The notes beneath the pieces are model-generated. The model was not told where the DNA came from. It ran no database searches and was given only the letters and a program-made list of their open reading frames with translations. The translations under genes were made by a program, and so were the position numbers. Below are positions 57,101 through 64,000 of a DNA stretch of 64,000 bases, one piece after another (within the stretch, counting starts at the first letter, position 1; each line of letters begins with the position of its first letter). The stretch is taken from NCBI RefSeq assembly GCF_028368995.1, contig NZ_JAQNDL010000001.1, forward strand, positions 3,622,001-3,686,000, read 5' to 3'. This stretch comes from Nannocystis bainbridge (lineage in GTDB: Bacteria > Myxococcota_A > Polyangia > Nannocystales > Nannocystaceae).

Positions 57101-57147
57101 TCGCCGGCGCCACCAGAGATCTCGCGCATCGGTAAAACCATGGTCAT
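51127..57147 (-). CDS. Giant pseudokinase/AAA-ATPase/GAF/PAS histidine kinase
   Basis: From the ATG at 57147 the product is 2006 residues. The order is: Ser/Thr kinase-like domain (about 20-285); MalT/AAA-like ATPase (Walker A GYPGAGKS about 332, Walker B LVLFLDDLQWAD about 462); a long helical TPR-like region (about 620-1280); GAF (about 1290-1450); PAS (about 1462-1570, YRWFLTRVQPLYDEQG); second GAF (about 1582-1730); HisKA with IAHEINQPLT (about 1782) and HATPase (NASDAS, DWGVGI, FFTTKANGLGMGLA). This is the known trifunctional kinase/ATPase/histidine-kinase type. Here the kinase domain has HKD for HRD and GFG for DFG, and no clear Gly loop or VAIK lysine, so it is probably a pseudokinase. 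No membrane segment is seen. Cytosolic signal integrator is the likely role. Confidence 0.9.
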   Translation of the reverse strand: MTMVLPMREISGGAGEPLPVELMGGSPLWQEGDVGLARAARRSDGAAVLVVRGPVARLEHELALRHVIEPSWGAQPLGLARDGGRLVLLLRDPGGDSLAELVGRAWETTAFLRAAIGLAIALDRAHDRGITHKDLRPANILVDARAGAVWLTGFGIASLSRREHQSVGGPVPAGTLAYVAPEQTGRMNRSTDARSDLYSLGVTLYQLLTGVLPFAADDPAELLHGHLAREPRPPHELVPDAPRPLSAIVLKLLAKTPEDRYQSARGVLTDLRRCLAEWESFGRVEPFRLGAQDVARRLRVPDKLYGRERESDELLAAFARAISGGARELVLVTGYPGAGKSSLVGELRRVLLPARALFASGKADESTREVPYAPFAGGLRTVVRGILAQSEEEVGRWRESLQRALGPSGKLIVDLVPELALVIGEQAAIAELAPEEANSRFYAVFRRFLGVLATAEHPLVLFLDDLQWADEATVALLEHLVGQDEVTHLFLVGAYRDQQVDGDHALARAIARMTAAGATLREIAVPPLQVQDFEKMLGGALGCSREHVRPLARLVFEKTSGNPFFAIQFVGALYDDALIGFDPVSGSWTWDVARIQAQNFTDNVVELMMTRFGGLPAATREALKDLACLGHTAPARILEVVHGEHIHAALAEAIRSGLVYQLDGAYSFLHDRVREASYALLAESERPAAHRRIAQRLLASTPSERREEAVFDVVNQYNAGSSLVAAEDERLLLAELNLLAGGRARASSAYAQAHRYLTQANALLPADRWQRCPALTFPIELALAECERLDGANDSAEARLSRLASHVSDPIERAAIVCMQVHLYTTSDRFDRVVPICLDYLRSVGIALPPAPTDAEVRAQYQGMRARMGERTIESLFDLPPMTDPGRRATVDVLSLFTTPAYFADKNLYALLIVHIVLLSLEHGITDGSALAFSLLGTVIGPRFAAYRDGHRFGRLSADLVERRGLDRYAARVQMVFATNVIPWTSHLRASHAITWRAGETALESGDLTYASYCAGFAITFRLAAGAPLAEVLREAEAALGVARRAGYAFAVDLIGAQLALIRTLRAPLDDPSAATAEARLVDDRSIPGALLAVFRWIRELQACFHLERFAEAQAIAARAHESIELAALFYEEAEFHLYSALAHAAVSDGAPGRDHVALVAAHHTQLVTWAVDSPPTFGCQAALVEAELARLQGHELAAERLYERAIGLAREAGFVQFEAIANDLAARFHERRGFATIAAAYTREAQALYDRWGARGKVELLARRLRAGRPAVMPSSETLLERLDAAAVIRASQALSSEIVLDRLIEALMRTTVESAGATRGVLVTLARGEVEVAAVATTGKDGVTVQLRGPSAPAEALPETVIQYVARTRQSVLLEDARQAHPFADDPYVTRHGCRSLLCLPLAKPSQLVAVLLLENTLTPHAFTSERIAVLTLLASQAAISLENARLYAEAGRSEDRLTRIIDTIPTLAWSARPDGAAMFFNRQWLDYTGLSLAEAQAQRHPSATHPDDTEAARSHWQRLVQSGEPGSFEARLRRADGAYRWFLTRVQPLYDEQGIVEWYGTSTDIEDRKQAEEELDSRVRFWTLRSLVSSRLAASPTDRLDAEIDAMLAQLGAFFEVDSIFIFWFPVTGHDAVTTHTWAKSGVGLPPNTVTMFPDSVEEMRRGEDVPVHDVQRMPDHKAEERLALTAMGIKSVIGLPLIVGGATIASLNLACTSRHMQWTDPVRQRLRIFGEVFANALARRRAELDLERSESALHRAQTDLAHVTRITTLGELAASIAHEINQPLTAIIAEAAACTNWLSAPQPKLDNVRESLGAIASESNRAGEILRRIRALLSRSSIETNPCDLTAVVYAALPVVRRQLLQAEVVLETSLQPNLPPVIGDPVQLQQVVLNLILNASDASRDVEPGRRRITVRTFVEWGEADPSVVVEVEDWGVGIGSLAPAHLFEPFFTTKANGLGMGLAISRSIIERHGGRLWADSNASGVGATFGFSLTALPRTTPRSS

Positions 57148-57295
57148 CGACCGCAGGGCCGCAGGACCGCCCGAGTCTACGCCCTGAGCCGCGAGGGCCG
57201 GCGCCGGGCGACACCCGACCTTGGTCGGGTAGCGCGATCCCCCTGCGCCGATGCGGGCTCGTCCGCCCCCGAGGGCCGCGCTATCGTCGACCGCA

Positions 57296-58120
57296 GTGGC
57301 GCGCGGAGTCGGCGAGATCGCGGGAACCCCGGCGCTGGCCTGCGTCGCCGCCACCGCGCTCGCGCTGCTCGTCACCGCCGCGGTGTTCTACCTGCTGGCG
57401 CGGCGGCTGCGGGATCAGGCCCGGCTCGAGCAAACCTCGCTGACCACGCCGCCGCCGCTGACGAACGGCCCGGTCGCGCTCGCCGGCACCGTCGAGACCA
57501 GCGACGGCGCCGCGGCGATCGAGGTCACGCTCGAGGAGGAGCGCGAAGACGGCGACTGGCGCGAGGTCAGCCGCACCACCGCCGCCCGGCCGTTCGTCCT
57601 GCGCCTCGAAGGCGGCGCCGCGGTGCGGGTCGTGCCGGGCGACGCTCCGCTGCTGCTCGACGCCCTCGGCCCCGCCGAGACCCTCGCGCCCGCTCACCAG
57701 CGACGGCGCGCGAGCCTCGACAACGGCGAGCGCGTGTTCGTGCGCGGCCTCTTGCGCCGCAGCGGCGAGCCCGGCGGCGCCTCCCCGTACCGCGCTGGCG
57801 ACCCGCCGTTCGAGCTCGCGGCCCCGCGACGCGGCCCGATGGTGCTGTCAACCGAGGCTTTGAGCGGCGCGCTCGAGCGGCGCGCCGGCGACCACCTCGG
57901 CCGCAGCCACCTGCTCCTGGCCAGCCTCGCCGTCGTCGTCCTGCTCTCGCTGCACGTGTTGTTCGCCGCGCTGTGGTGGATCGTCGTCGACGCTCCCCCG
58001 CCCACGCTCCAGTTCGACCTCTACTTCTGGGTCATGCTGATCGCCGGCACCGCGATCGCCGGCGCCGTCATCTCGGCCGCGACCGAGCGGCCGTGGTACG
58101 CCCGCCGCGGCCCGCGCTGA
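57296..58120 (+). CDS. GIDE-domain-like membrane protein
   Basis: From the GTG at 57296 the product is 274 residues: a first membrane helix (ALACVAATALALLVTAAVFYLLA), an extracytoplasmic domain (PVALAGTVET, DWREVSRTTAARPFVLR, SLDNGERVFVRGLLRR) similar to the GIDE/MUL1-like domain of membrane E3 ligases and bacterial homologues, and two further helices near the end (LASLAVVVLLSLHVLFAALWWIVV, FWVMLIAGTAIAGAVISA). The RING finger of eukaryotic relatives is absent. TATCGT (57282-57287) lies eight bases before the GTG. Function unknown in bacteria. Confidence 0.65.
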   Translation: MARGVGEIAGTPALACVAATALALLVTAAVFYLLARRLRDQARLEQTSLTTPPPLTNGPVALAGTVETSDGAAAIEVTLEEEREDGDWREVSRTTAARPFVLRLEGGAAVRVVPGDAPLLLDALGPAETLAPAHQRRRASLDNGERVFVRGLLRRSGEPGGASPYRAGDPPFELAAPRRGPMVLSTEALSGALERRAGDHLGRSHLLLASLAVVVLLSLHVLFAALWWIVVDAPPPTLQFDLYFWVMLIAGTAIAGAVISAATERPWYARRGPR

Positions 58121-58121
58121 C

Positions 58122-58167
58122 GCTGTCCTTTACACCATGTCCCATCGCGCATGTCCCCGCGGACATA
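58122..58167. repeat. Three palindromic units between convergent genes
   Basis: The reading is gctg-tcctttacac-catg-tcccatcgcg-catg-tccccgcgga-cata. It starts two bases after the GIDE-like stop and ends before the TetR stop. Confidence 0.75.
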
Positions 58168-58176
58168 CCCCAAGAG

Positions 58177-58764
58177 TCACCCGCGCGGCTCGATCGCCCG
58201 CCAGAACAGCTCGACGATCTGCTCGCGATAGTTCGGGTCGAGCTCCGGCGCCGCCGCGCCGAGGGCGTGGCGCATGAAGTGGGGCACCTGCAGGCTCGAG
58301 CCGAACGCCGTCGCCAGCGAGCTCGGCGACGGCGCGACGATCCGGCCCGCGTCCGCCAGCTGGGTGAACCACGCCACCACGGCGCGGTGCGAACGCAGCC
58401 CTGGCCAGCCCTCCTTCTCCCAGTTGAGCACCTTCGAAGGCTGGGTCTTGGCCGCCGACAGCACCGAGATGCACGGCATCTGCTGGACCAGGAACGCGTC
58501 CATCTTGGCCGCCAGCTCGTGCAGCTGCTCGAGCACCGGCCGCTCGTCGGGGCCCTTCTCGAGGTCGGCGACCCAGGGCGGGCTGCGGGGGATCAGCGCC
58601 CGCACCATCAGCTCTTGCTTGGTCCGGAACCGCTTGAACAGCGCCGCCTGCGACACCCCGAGCTCCTGGGCGATCACGTCCGTCGACACGCTCGGGCCGT
58701 GCTCGAGGAAACACCGACGCGCGGTGTCGAGGAGCTCATCGTCGCTGAAAGAACGCGGTCGCAT
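58177..58764 (-). CDS. TetR-family regulator of the efflux operon
   Basis: From the ATG at 58764 the product is 195 residues with an N-terminal TetR helix-turn-helix (LLDTARRCFLEHGPSVSTDVIAQELGVSQAALFKRFRTKQELMVRAL). The C-terminal domain resembles efflux regulators of the AcrR group (PSSLATAFGSSLQVPHFM). It is divergent from an RND efflux operon, the standard layout for a drug-sensing repressor. Inverted repeats in the gap (58769-58814 and 59005-59030) are candidate operators. Confidence 0.92.
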   Translation of the reverse strand: MRPRSFSDDELLDTARRCFLEHGPSVSTDVIAQELGVSQAALFKRFRTKQELMVRALIPRSPPWVADLEKGPDERPVLEQLHELAAKMDAFLVQQMPCISVLSAAKTQPSKVLNWEKEGWPGLRSHRAVVAWFTQLADAGRIVAPSPSSLATAFGSSLQVPHFMRHALGAAAPELDPNYREQIVELFWRAIEPRG

Positions 58765-58768
58765 CGCC

Positions 58769-58814
58769 GATTGGAGGGTGCCACCTTCTGAATAACACGC
58801 CACCCTCTCCAATC
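58769..58814. promoter_or_regulatory. Inverted repeat at the TetR start
   Basis: GATTGGAGGGTG (58769-58780) and CACCCTCTCCAATC (58801-58814) are complementary except for a two-base bulge. It spans the likely start region of the TetR gene, so it fits an autoregulatory operator. Confidence 0.5.
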
Positions 58815-59004
58815 ACCGGACGCTCACACCTGCGCGCCCGCCGCCGCGCGTGTGGACGCGCTCGCTTCCGGACGGTCGCCCGGCCCGCTGCCGGACCCAG
58901 CTCGATTCCGCACATCCCGAATTTCGGCTCCTGAGCGGTGCTAGCCCGGCAAATTCAAAGTAAGTGATTGCTCATTTATTTTTCTTGCGCCCGCCCGGGC
59001 CCCG

Positions 59005-59030
59005 AGTTAGAACGTGCTCACTCACTAACT
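59005..59030. promoter_or_regulatory. Inverted repeat before the efflux operon
   Basis: AGTTAG (59005-59010) and CTAACT (59025-59030) pair around 14 bases that include the direct repeats ctcactcacta. A second related box taagtgattgctcattta lies near 58961. Candidate repressor site. Confidence 0.4.
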
Positions 59031-59185
59031 AAATGCCCCAAAAGGCGCGCGTTCACGCCTGCCTGAAATCGCCGGACAATGTCATCACCTGTGATGATAC
59101 GACCCTGGTCGATGCATTTATGGCGCGTGCGAATGGCACGCGTGCGGACAATCGAAGCTACTCACATTCCGAGGCGGCCCCAGCA

Positions 59186-60184
59186 ATGACACCCGTGCAC
59201 CTCTCACGCCTGCTCCTCGGGGCGGCGCTGCTCATCCCCTTCGCGTGCGACAGCGGCGACCAGCCGAAGATCGGTCTCCCCCCGGCGCGCGCGGCCGACG
59301 GCGCTGACGCCCCCAAGGTCCCGGGTCCCCCGCCGCGGCCCGAGCAGGGGCCCGCCGCCGCTGCGCCGACCGCCAGCGCCGCCGGCCGCTACGTCGCCAC
59401 CGCCCTGCCCAAGCACAGCGCCGACCTCAGCCCGCGCATGAGCGGCACCCTCACCGACGTGATGGTGGAGGAGGGCGAGCGGGTCAAGAAGGGTCAATTG
59501 CTGTTCCGCCTCGACGCCCGCGCCAGCCGCCTCGGCATCGCCCAGGCCGAGGCCTCGCTGCAGGGCGCCACCATCCAGCGGGACAACGCCCAGCGCGAGC
59601 TCGAGCGCCAGCAACGCCTGGCCCAGTCCGGCACCATCTCCGCCGCCGTGCTCGAGCGGGCCGAGGCCACCTTCACCAGCGCCAGCAACGGCATCAGCCA
59701 GGCCGAGGTCGCCCTGTCGATGGCCAAGCGCAACAGCGGCGACTCCACCGTGTCGTCGCCGATCGACGGCGTCGTCACCAAGAAGGCCAAGCACGTCGGC
59801 GAGTCGGTGACGATGATGCCGCCGACCGTCGTGATGGTCGTCCAGGACCAGTCCGTCATCGAGCTGCGCGCGCGCATCCCCGAGGCCGCGCTCAAGACCA
59901 TCCGCGAGGGTCAGACGATCACCGCCCACTTCAGCGCGCTCGAGCTGGCCCGCAGCGCCACCGTCGTGCGCATCCAGCCGACCGTCGACGCCCAGACCCG
60001 CACCATCGAGATCGTCGCCGACGTCGCCAACGCCGACAACCTGCTGCGCCCCGGCATGTACGTCGAGGTCGAGCTGACCCCGCCGGCCGCCGAGGTCGCC
60101 GCCGCCCCGGCCGCGGCCGGCAAGGAGCAACCCGTCGCCAGCGCCAAGCGCAAGCGGTCGCCGACCGCGGGGGCCAAGCTGTGA
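59186..60184 (+). CDS. RND efflux periplasmic adaptor (membrane fusion protein)
   Basis: From the ATG at 59186 the product is 332 residues with a leader ending in IPFAC, a weak lipobox. A Pro/Ala-rich linker follows, then the barrel-sandwich/lipoyl part (SPRMSGTLTDVMVEEGERVKKGQLLFRLD, then TVSSPIDGVVTKKAKHVGESV) around a helical hairpin (QRELERQQRLAQSGTISAAVLERAEA), and a beta-barrel (LELARSATVVRIQPTVDAQTRTIEIVADV). This is the AcrA/MexA-type adaptor. The stop overlaps the GTG start of the RND gene (GTGA). Confidence 0.94.
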   Translation: MTPVHLSRLLLGAALLIPFACDSGDQPKIGLPPARAADGADAPKVPGPPPRPEQGPAAAAPTASAAGRYVATALPKHSADLSPRMSGTLTDVMVEEGERVKKGQLLFRLDARASRLGIAQAEASLQGATIQRDNAQRELERQQRLAQSGTISAAVLERAEATFTSASNGISQAEVALSMAKRNSGDSTVSSPIDGVVTKKAKHVGESVTMMPPTVVMVVQDQSVIELRARIPEAALKTIREGQTITAHFSALELARSATVVRIQPTVDAQTRTIEIVADVANADNLLRPGMYVEVELTPPAAEVAAAPAAAGKEQPVASAKRKRSPTAGAKL

Positions 60185-63100
60185 AGCTCGCCGAAATTTC
60201 GATCAAACAGCCCGTGTTCGCGGCGATGCTGATCGCCGCGCTCATGGTGTTCGGCCTCTACGCGCTGCCGCGCATCGGGGTCGAGATGTTCCCCAGCGTC
60301 GAGTTCCCGGTCGTGACGACCACCGTCGTCTACCCGGGCGCCGACCCGGCGACCATGGAGTCCAAGGTCGCCGACCCGATCGAGGAGGCGCTGCAGTCGC
60401 TGAGCGGCGTCAAGCGCATGACCTCGCGCAACTACGAGGGCGTCACCGCGGTGATCCTCGAGTTCGAGCTCGAGGTCAACGGCGACCAGGCCGTGCAGGA
60501 CGTCCGCGACAAGGTCGCCGCGATCGAGCGCGAGCTGCCGAACGGCATCGACCCGCCGACGGTGCAGAAGCTCGACGTCGGCGCCACCCCGGTGCTCTCG
60601 GTCGCCCTCGCCGGCCAGCTGCCGATCGGCGAGCTGACGCGCATCGCCAAGGACGAGGTCAAGCAGCGCATCCAGCAGATCCCCGGCGTCGGCATCGTCG
60701 ACGTCATCGGCGGCCGCGAGCGCGAGATCAAGGTCCTCGTCAACCCGGCGCGCATGACCGGCTTCGGCCTCACCGTCGACGACGTCATCAACGCCATCAA
60801 GGCCGGCAACCTCGAGCTGCCCGCCGGCTACATCAAGAGCGGCGGCAACGAGCTCACGATCAAGACCAAGGGCGAGATCAAGAGCGCCGGCGAGATCGGC
60901 GACATCGTCATCGTCGGGGTCGGCGGCGCCGCGATCCGCGTCAAGGACTGCGCCGAGGTGCTCGACGACGTCGAGGACGCCCGCTCCGCCTCCTACCTCG
61001 ACGGCAACGCCGCCATCGGCCTCATCGTCCGCAAGCAGAGCGGCGCCAACGTCGTCTCGCTGGCCGAACGGATCCGCGAGGAGCTGGTCGAGATGGAGCC
61101 GCTGCTGAGCAAGCACGGCATCACCGCGGCGATCCCGACCGACAACTCGGTGTTCACCGAGCACGCGATCCACGACGTGCAGTTCGACCTCGCCCTCGGC
61201 GCGGCGCTGACCGTCCTCTTGATCCTCATCTTCCTCCACGACTTCCGCGCGACCTTCATCGCCGCGGTGGCGATCCCCACCAGCATCGTCGCGACCTTCG
61301 CGTTCATGAGCTACCTGGGGTTCACCTTCAACAACATCTCGATGTTGGCCCTGTCGCTGTCGATCGGCATCCTCGTCGACGACGCGATCGTGGTCATCGA
61401 GAACATCTACCGCCACCTCGAGATGGGCAAGGGCCGCATGCGCGCGGCCCTCGACGCGACGTCGGAGATCGGCCTCGCCGTCATCGCCACCACCCTCTCG
61501 CTGGTCGCCGTGTTCGTGCCGGTCGCCTTCATGAAGGGCATCATCGGCCGCTTCTTCTTCCAGTTCGGTATCACCGTCTCGGTCGCCGTGCTGCTGTCGA
61601 TGCTGGTCTCCTTCACCCTCACGCCGATGCTGTCGTCGGTGCTGATGCGCCACGGCCACGAGCACCAGCCCGGCTGGTTCGCCCGCACCTTCAACCGCGC
61701 CTTTGGCGGGTTCGAGCGGGTGTACACCGCCATCCTCGGCTGGGCCCTGCGCTGGCCGTGGACCACCGTGCTGCTGGCCGTGCTCTCGCTGGTCGGCTCG
61801 GTCGCCCTCGTCACCCGCGTGCCCGGCGAGTTCATGCCGAGTCAGGACCGCTCGCAGTTCGCCGTCCAGGTCGAGCTGCCGACCGGCACCGGCCTCGAGG
61901 CCACCATCACCACCGCCGAGGCCGTCGCCGCCGACCTGCGCGAGCACCTGCCCGGCGTCAAGACCACCTTCACCACCATCGGCGGCGGCCAGCAGGCCCA
62001 GGTCAACAAGGCCGAGATCCAGGTCATCCTCATCGGCCGCCACGACCGCGGCTTCGGCCAGCGCGACGCCATGCAATGGGTCCGCGACCGCATGACCGGC
62101 ATCGACGGCGTCCAGGTCACCGTCGCCGAGATCAACGCGCTCGGCGGCGACGGCGGCCGCAGCCAGCCGATCCAGTTCTCGATCCGCGGCAACGACCTCG
62201 CCGAGCTCACCGCCGCCGCCACCGCCCTGCGTGACGAGCTGGCCCAGACCGGCAAGTTCGTCGACCTCGACGTCACCTTCCGCGGCGGCAAGCCCGAGCT
62301 CGCCGTCCACGTCGACCGCAACAAGGCCGCCGACCTCGGCGTCCCGATCGCCTCTGTCGCCCGCACCATCCGCTCGCTCATGGCCGGCGACACCATCTCC
62401 GACCTCAAGGACGGCTCCGACATCTACGACGTGATCGTGCAGATGCCCGAGGCGCAGCGGACCCAGATCGAGGCGCTCAGCAACCTCAAGGTCCGCGCCA
62501 CCACCGGGCAGATGATCGACCTCGCCAGCCTGGTCTCGGTCGAGCGCGAGTCGGGCCCCAGCGAGATCGAGCGCCAGAACCGCCAGCGCCAGGTGCTGCT
62601 GCTGGCCAACCTGCGCGACGCCACCCTCGGCGAGGCCCAGCAGATCCTCGACGAGGCCGCCGCCCGCGTCATCCCGGGCCACCTCAGCACCGGCTACATC
62701 GGCAACGCCGAGATGATGAAGGAGTCGTTCGAGGCGATGCTGCTCGCGCTCGGCCTGGCGATCGTGCTCGTCTACATGATCCTCGCCGCCCAGTTCAACA
62801 GCTTCGTCCAGCCGGTCGTCATCATGATCTCGCTGCCGCTGTCGGTCATCGGCGCCTTCGGCGGGATCTACCTCGCCGGCATGACCCTCAACGTGTTCTC
62901 GTTCATCGGCCTCATCATGCTGATGGGCCTCGTCACCAAGACCGCGATCCTCCTGGTCGACTTCGCCAACGACGAGCGCAAGCGCGGGCAGGAGATCGTG
63001 CCCGCCCTCGTCAACGCCGGCCGCGTCCGCCTGCGCCCGATCGTCATGACCGCCGCCGCCACCATCTTCGGCATGGTCCCCGTCGCCCTGGCCCTCGGCG

Positions 63101-63285
63101 AGGGCGGCGAGGCTCGCGCGCCGATGGCCGTCATCGTCATCGGCGGCATGATCACCTCGACGGTCCTCACCCTCGTCGTCGTCCCGGTCTCCTACCTCCT
63201 GTTCGACCGCATGGTGACCGCCCGCTCGACCCGCTGGATCGCCCGCAAGCTGTTCGGCGACGCCCCGGCCGAGTCGCTCGACTAG
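60181..63285 (+). CDS. RND multidrug/hydrophobe efflux transporter (HAE family)
   Basis: The GTG start overlaps the adaptor stop. The product is 1034 residues, the family norm, with 12 membrane segments and two large periplasmic loops. The first segment IKQPVFAAMLIAALMVFGLYALPRI, the proton-relay acid pair in GILVDDAIVVIENIYRHLE (about residue 400) and the second-half motif LMGLVTKTAILLVDFAN are diagnostic of AcrB-like proton antiporters. It exports hydrophobic compounds with the adaptor and an outer-membrane channel. A 15-bp hairpin follows at 63296-63328. Confidence 0.97.
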   Translation: MKLAEISIKQPVFAAMLIAALMVFGLYALPRIGVEMFPSVEFPVVTTTVVYPGADPATMESKVADPIEEALQSLSGVKRMTSRNYEGVTAVILEFELEVNGDQAVQDVRDKVAAIERELPNGIDPPTVQKLDVGATPVLSVALAGQLPIGELTRIAKDEVKQRIQQIPGVGIVDVIGGREREIKVLVNPARMTGFGLTVDDVINAIKAGNLELPAGYIKSGGNELTIKTKGEIKSAGEIGDIVIVGVGGAAIRVKDCAEVLDDVEDARSASYLDGNAAIGLIVRKQSGANVVSLAERIREELVEMEPLLSKHGITAAIPTDNSVFTEHAIHDVQFDLALGAALTVLLILIFLHDFRATFIAAVAIPTSIVATFAFMSYLGFTFNNISMLALSLSIGILVDDAIVVIENIYRHLEMGKGRMRAALDATSEIGLAVIATTLSLVAVFVPVAFMKGIIGRFFFQFGITVSVAVLLSMLVSFTLTPMLSSVLMRHGHEHQPGWFARTFNRAFGGFERVYTAILGWALRWPWTTVLLAVLSLVGSVALVTRVPGEFMPSQDRSQFAVQVELPTGTGLEATITTAEAVAADLREHLPGVKTTFTTIGGGQQAQVNKAEIQVILIGRHDRGFGQRDAMQWVRDRMTGIDGVQVTVAEINALGGDGGRSQPIQFSIRGNDLAELTAAATALRDELAQTGKFVDLDVTFRGGKPELAVHVDRNKAADLGVPIASVARTIRSLMAGDTISDLKDGSDIYDVIVQMPEAQRTQIEALSNLKVRATTGQMIDLASLVSVERESGPSEIERQNRQRQVLLLANLRDATLGEAQQILDEAAARVIPGHLSTGYIGNAEMMKESFEAMLLALGLAIVLVYMILAAQFNSFVQPVVIMISLPLSVIGAFGGIYLAGMTLNVFSFIGLIMLMGLVTKTAILLVDFANDERKRGQEIVPALVNAGRVRLRPIVMTAAATIFGMVPVALALGEGGEARAPMAVIVIGGMITSTVLTLVVVPVSYLLFDRMVTARSTRWIARKLFGDAPAESLD

Positions 63286-63295
63286 CAGGTACGAC

Positions 63296-63328
63296 ATGGC
63301 CTTCGGGACATGCTGTCCCGAAGGCCAT
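63296..63328. terminator. Strong hairpin between the RND and TolC-type genes
   Basis: ATGGCCTTCGGGACA (63296-63310) and TGTCCCGAAGGCCAT (63314-63328) form a perfect 15-bp stem with a TGC loop. It grew from a palindromic unit (catg-gccttcggga-catg). No T-run follows, so it may attenuate or stabilise mRNA rather than stop it, giving less channel than pump. Confidence 0.65.
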
Positions 63329-63429
63329 CCGCCGTCGCAGCCGCGACGGTCCTCTCGAAAATCTCACACTGTCACTTTGGCCCATCCAGGCGCCGCCCGT
63401 CGCGGCGGCGCCAGATCGAGCACTGCCGC

Positions 63430-64000
63430 ATGATCGCCATCGCCTCCCTCTTCGTGGTCGCCCTCGCCGCTCCGCCCGTCGACGCCGGCCCCGTGCCCGA
63501 CCCGCGCCGCGCCGCTGGCGTCGACTCGGCCGCCTCCCGGACCGTCGCCGTCGATGTCGCCGAGCTCGAGCAGATCCTGCGCGCGGGCCCGCTCGGCAAG
63601 GGCCTCGCCCCGGTGGCCGGCGGGCTCACCGACGACGCCGTCGCCGAGCGAGCGATCGCCGTGTCGCCGTCGCTGGCGATCAAGCAGGAGGCGATCGAGC
63701 GCGCCGCGGCCCGCGTCGACCAGGCGATCGTCAGCTTCTTGCCGACGCTCGGGGTCAAGGCCAGCTACTCGCGGCTGTCCAAGGCCGCGATCAACTTCGG
63801 CGGCGGCGCCAGCGTGGCCGCCGTCAACGGCCCGTCCGAGGGCGTCGCCCCGATCGTCGTCGGCGACTGCCCCGGCGGCGGGGGCCAGTGCGCGCTCGAT
63901 CCGGCCGGCGTGCCGCTCGTCATCACTCCGCCGTTCAAGATCCAGATCCCGCTCAACTCCTACTCGCTGTCGGCCAACCTCTCGGTCCCGATCTCCGACT
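63430..64000 (+). CDS. TolC-family outer-membrane factor (partial)
   Basis: From the ATG at 63430 the frame is open to the window edge (190 codons). A signal peptide (IASLFVVALAAPPVDA) is followed by TDDAVAERAIAVSPSLAIKQEAIERAAARVDQAIVSFLPTLGVKASYSRLS, the helical repeat start of outer-membrane efflux proteins, and a beta-rich loop that ends in IQIPLNSYSLSANLSVPIS, a TolC-type membrane strand. It completes the tripartite pump with the two preceding genes. Confidence 0.88.
   Translation, partial: MIAIASLFVVALAAPPVDAGPVPDPRRAAGVDSAASRTVAVDVAELEQILRAGPLGKGLAPVAGGLTDDAVAERAIAVSPSLAIKQEAIERAAARVDQAIVSFLPTLGVKASYSRLSKAAINFGGGASVAAVNGPSEGVAPIVVGDCPGGGGQCALDPAGVPLVITPPFKIQIPLNSYSLSANLSVPISD

Larger units (their letters stand above)
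58765..59185. other. Divergent promoter region of the efflux operon
   Basis: The right part of this gap is AT-richer than the rest of the window (around 58955-58985). It contains two inverted repeats, listed separately. ATG codons at 59033 and 59120 are in frame with the adaptor gene but lack a following signal. Confidence 0.6.

Noticed and set aside
51094..57135. A 2013-codon open frame on the forward strand opposite the giant kinase gene
   Set aside because: It is Arg/Pro/His-rich with no domain, and the reverse strand encodes clear GAF, PAS and kinase motifs. Long antisense frames are a by-product of very high GC at third positions.

Overview
The window is about 70% GC and densely coded on both strands. 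I read it as a chromosomal segment of a predatory-type myxobacterium (Myxococcota), most likely near Nannocystaceae. The evidence is a Ser/Thr kinase with a TPR tail, an FHA-SpoIIE phosphatase, several very large multidomain signalling proteins, a cysteine-rich protein with a MYXO-CTERM-like tail, many lipoproteins, and an ERG24-type sterol C14-reductase. Sterol synthesis is rare in bacteria and well known in Nannocystis. The genus is an inference. No rRNA, tRNA, CRISPR array, transposase or phage gene was found.

Layout. 1-8.4 kb: thioredoxin-fold lipoprotein, ClpB, a flippase-like membrane protein, a TPR lipoprotein and an FHA-SpoIIE phosphatase. 8.5-13.1 kb: a 1534-residue fusion of a histone-like Lys/Ala tail, SUKH-like domains, a helical-repeat body and a WGR domain. 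13.3-18.8 kb: Ser/Thr kinase and small enzymes or unknowns. 19.2-21.4 kb: cytochrome P450, TetR and ferredoxin, with a clear operator. 21.4-25.2 kb: SDR, AraC, GFA-type enzyme and decayed gene copies. 25.5-33.5 kb: a 1067-residue carboxypeptidase-regulatory-repeat/PDZ protein, LysR with a TauE exporter, a rearranged pyroglutamyl-peptidase-like protein, and a four-repeat protein. 33.6-36.6 kb: NtrB/NtrC-type two-component pair. 36.8-44.3 kb: degenerate prenyl-synthase-like gene, beta-lactamase fold, sterol reductase, NudC and GST. 44.5-50.1 kb: secreted and lipoprotein genes, a MarR-regulated gene and a LysR gene. 50.1-57.1 kb: a 2006-residue pseudokinase/ATPase/histidine kinase translationally coupled to two FixJ-like regulators. 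57.3-64 kb: GIDE-like membrane protein, then TetR and an RND tripartite efflux operon cut by the window end.

The most unusual signal is not a gene. A family of short palindromic units has the form CATG-xyz-NNNN-z'y'x'-CATG and repeats with an exact 14-bp period. It is scattered at roughly 30 places, singly or in chains of up to seven units that share their CATG. Most chains lie immediately after stop codons. Single units lie inside genes, where they sit in conserved segments without any apparent insertion. The three inner bases of each arm change between units but often stay complementary, which points to selection on, or generation of, a hairpin. Other recurring signs are TAnnnT hexamers 6-10 bases before start codons, suggesting leaderless transcripts, and small decayed duplications of gene ends. 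All counts were made by eye.
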